A stretch of 62,000 nucleotides of DNA from Glandiceps talaboti (taxonomy: Eukaryota > Hemichordata > Enteropneusta > Spengelidae), in the NCBI RefSeq assembly GCF_964340395.1, contig NC_135568.1:14016776-14078775 (forward strand), in the 5' to 3' direction. Position 1 is the first letter of the stretch; each line of letters begins with the position of its first letter. This document shows positions 61,356 through 62,000 of the stretch, piece after piece. The position numbers and the translations under genes were made by a program. Under the pieces are notes generated by a model that had not been told where the DNA came from, made no database searches, and saw only the letters and a list, made by a program, of their open reading frames with translations.

Positions 61356-62000
61356 ATATAATTATACCAGCACCAGTAATATCAAAGATAAATCAGGGAA
61401 AGTAATGACAATTTTGAACGTTTTGACTCATATTTCGAACACAGCAGAACCAGTGATGTAGACACATGTTGTCATGACATAGACATGTATTGTCGTGACA
61501 TAGAACGACCATGGCATATATATTCCATATTATTTTCTTTGTAAATTTTCTGTCTGTAAATTGTATAGGCATTGTGTATTTTTCTTCAACGAGCTAACTA
61601 AAAGTCAATTATTTCACATTTCCACATCTAAAAGTCAAACTTTTTCTTATTTTTTCTTTTTGGCGTTTCAGATGTTACTGTTAATCCATTGGATATAAAG
61701 TACAAAATGTAATAGCTCGCGCAGCGGCTCAATGACTAGTACGCATGCACGTCGTATATACTATGCAAAAAAAATTGGTGGTTCTCCCAGGGATGCATTG
61801 CGGCGCGCAGTGACTATGCATGCGCCTTCCATATACTATGTGCATTCTCCATGTGCTACCGTATTGTCATATAGCATAGGTGACATCACATCGCCATGCA
61901 TTGCAATATTGTAACAGTAGGCCTGTTGGCACGATTATCGTAACATTGTAACGAGTATCGAGGCATCACTGTACCCCTGGGAGAAAATGTTACACTATTT
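61356..62000. other. No gene seen
   Basis: Around 61715-61830 is locally CpG-rich, with CGCATGC and GCGGCGCGC words in AT-rich surroundings. A promoter is possible but not shown. Confidence 0.3.

Overview
The window looks like nuclear DNA of a marine invertebrate animal, probably a deuterostome or lophotrochozoan; I cannot name the phylum. The reasons are: AT-rich, repeat-dominated sequence; genes split by GT-AG introns; CR1/L2-type LINE fragments; TTAA- and TA-flanked inverted-repeat DNA elements; and long compound CA/CATA/CAGA microsatellites. There are no bacterial operons, rRNA genes or CRISPR arrays, and I saw no tRNA gene.

Only two host genes can be supported. A complete BTB-BACK-Kelch protein (602 codons, one uninterrupted frame) lies on the minus strand at 56466-58274. 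Four phase-compatible coding exons of a second, unidentified minus-strand gene (26458-26510, 20556-20748, 19956-20029, 16868-17170) encode a beta-rich segment that may be ZU5-like; both ends of that gene are unresolved.

The rest is repeats, many dated relative to each other because an empty-site paralogue sits in the same window. From 0.9 to 13 kb, two copies of a 2-kb segment (1.2-3.2 kb and 7.9-13.1 kb) differ by a 3.3-kb TTAA-flanked element with inverted repeats of about 0.65 kb, which itself carries a 1.0-kb TA-flanked element. A second copy of the TTAA element lies at 47.7-50.1 kb, inside a 146-bp-period repeat, and lacks the TA insertion. From 17.5 to 20 kb there is a duplicated cassette with a different hairpin in each copy. 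From 23.6 to 25.5 kb there is an 809-bp tandem repeat. From 27.2 to 41.3 kb three rearranged copies of a block of about 3.3 kb carry different insertions (a 353-bp TAA-flanked element, a 1.9-kb TAA-flanked element, a hairpin-ended element and a LINE) and a recurrent 14-bp palindrome matching the RFX X-box. From 42.4 to 45.4 kb there are hairpin-bearing 385-bp tandem units, an L2-like LINE tail and a 200-bp two-level inverted repeat. The last 10 kb hold the Kelch gene between two 143-bp direct repeats, plus another LINE fragment.

No intact transposase or reverse transcriptase is visible, so every mobile element here appears non-autonomous or truncated. The most informative structure is the nested series of insertions with matching empty sites.
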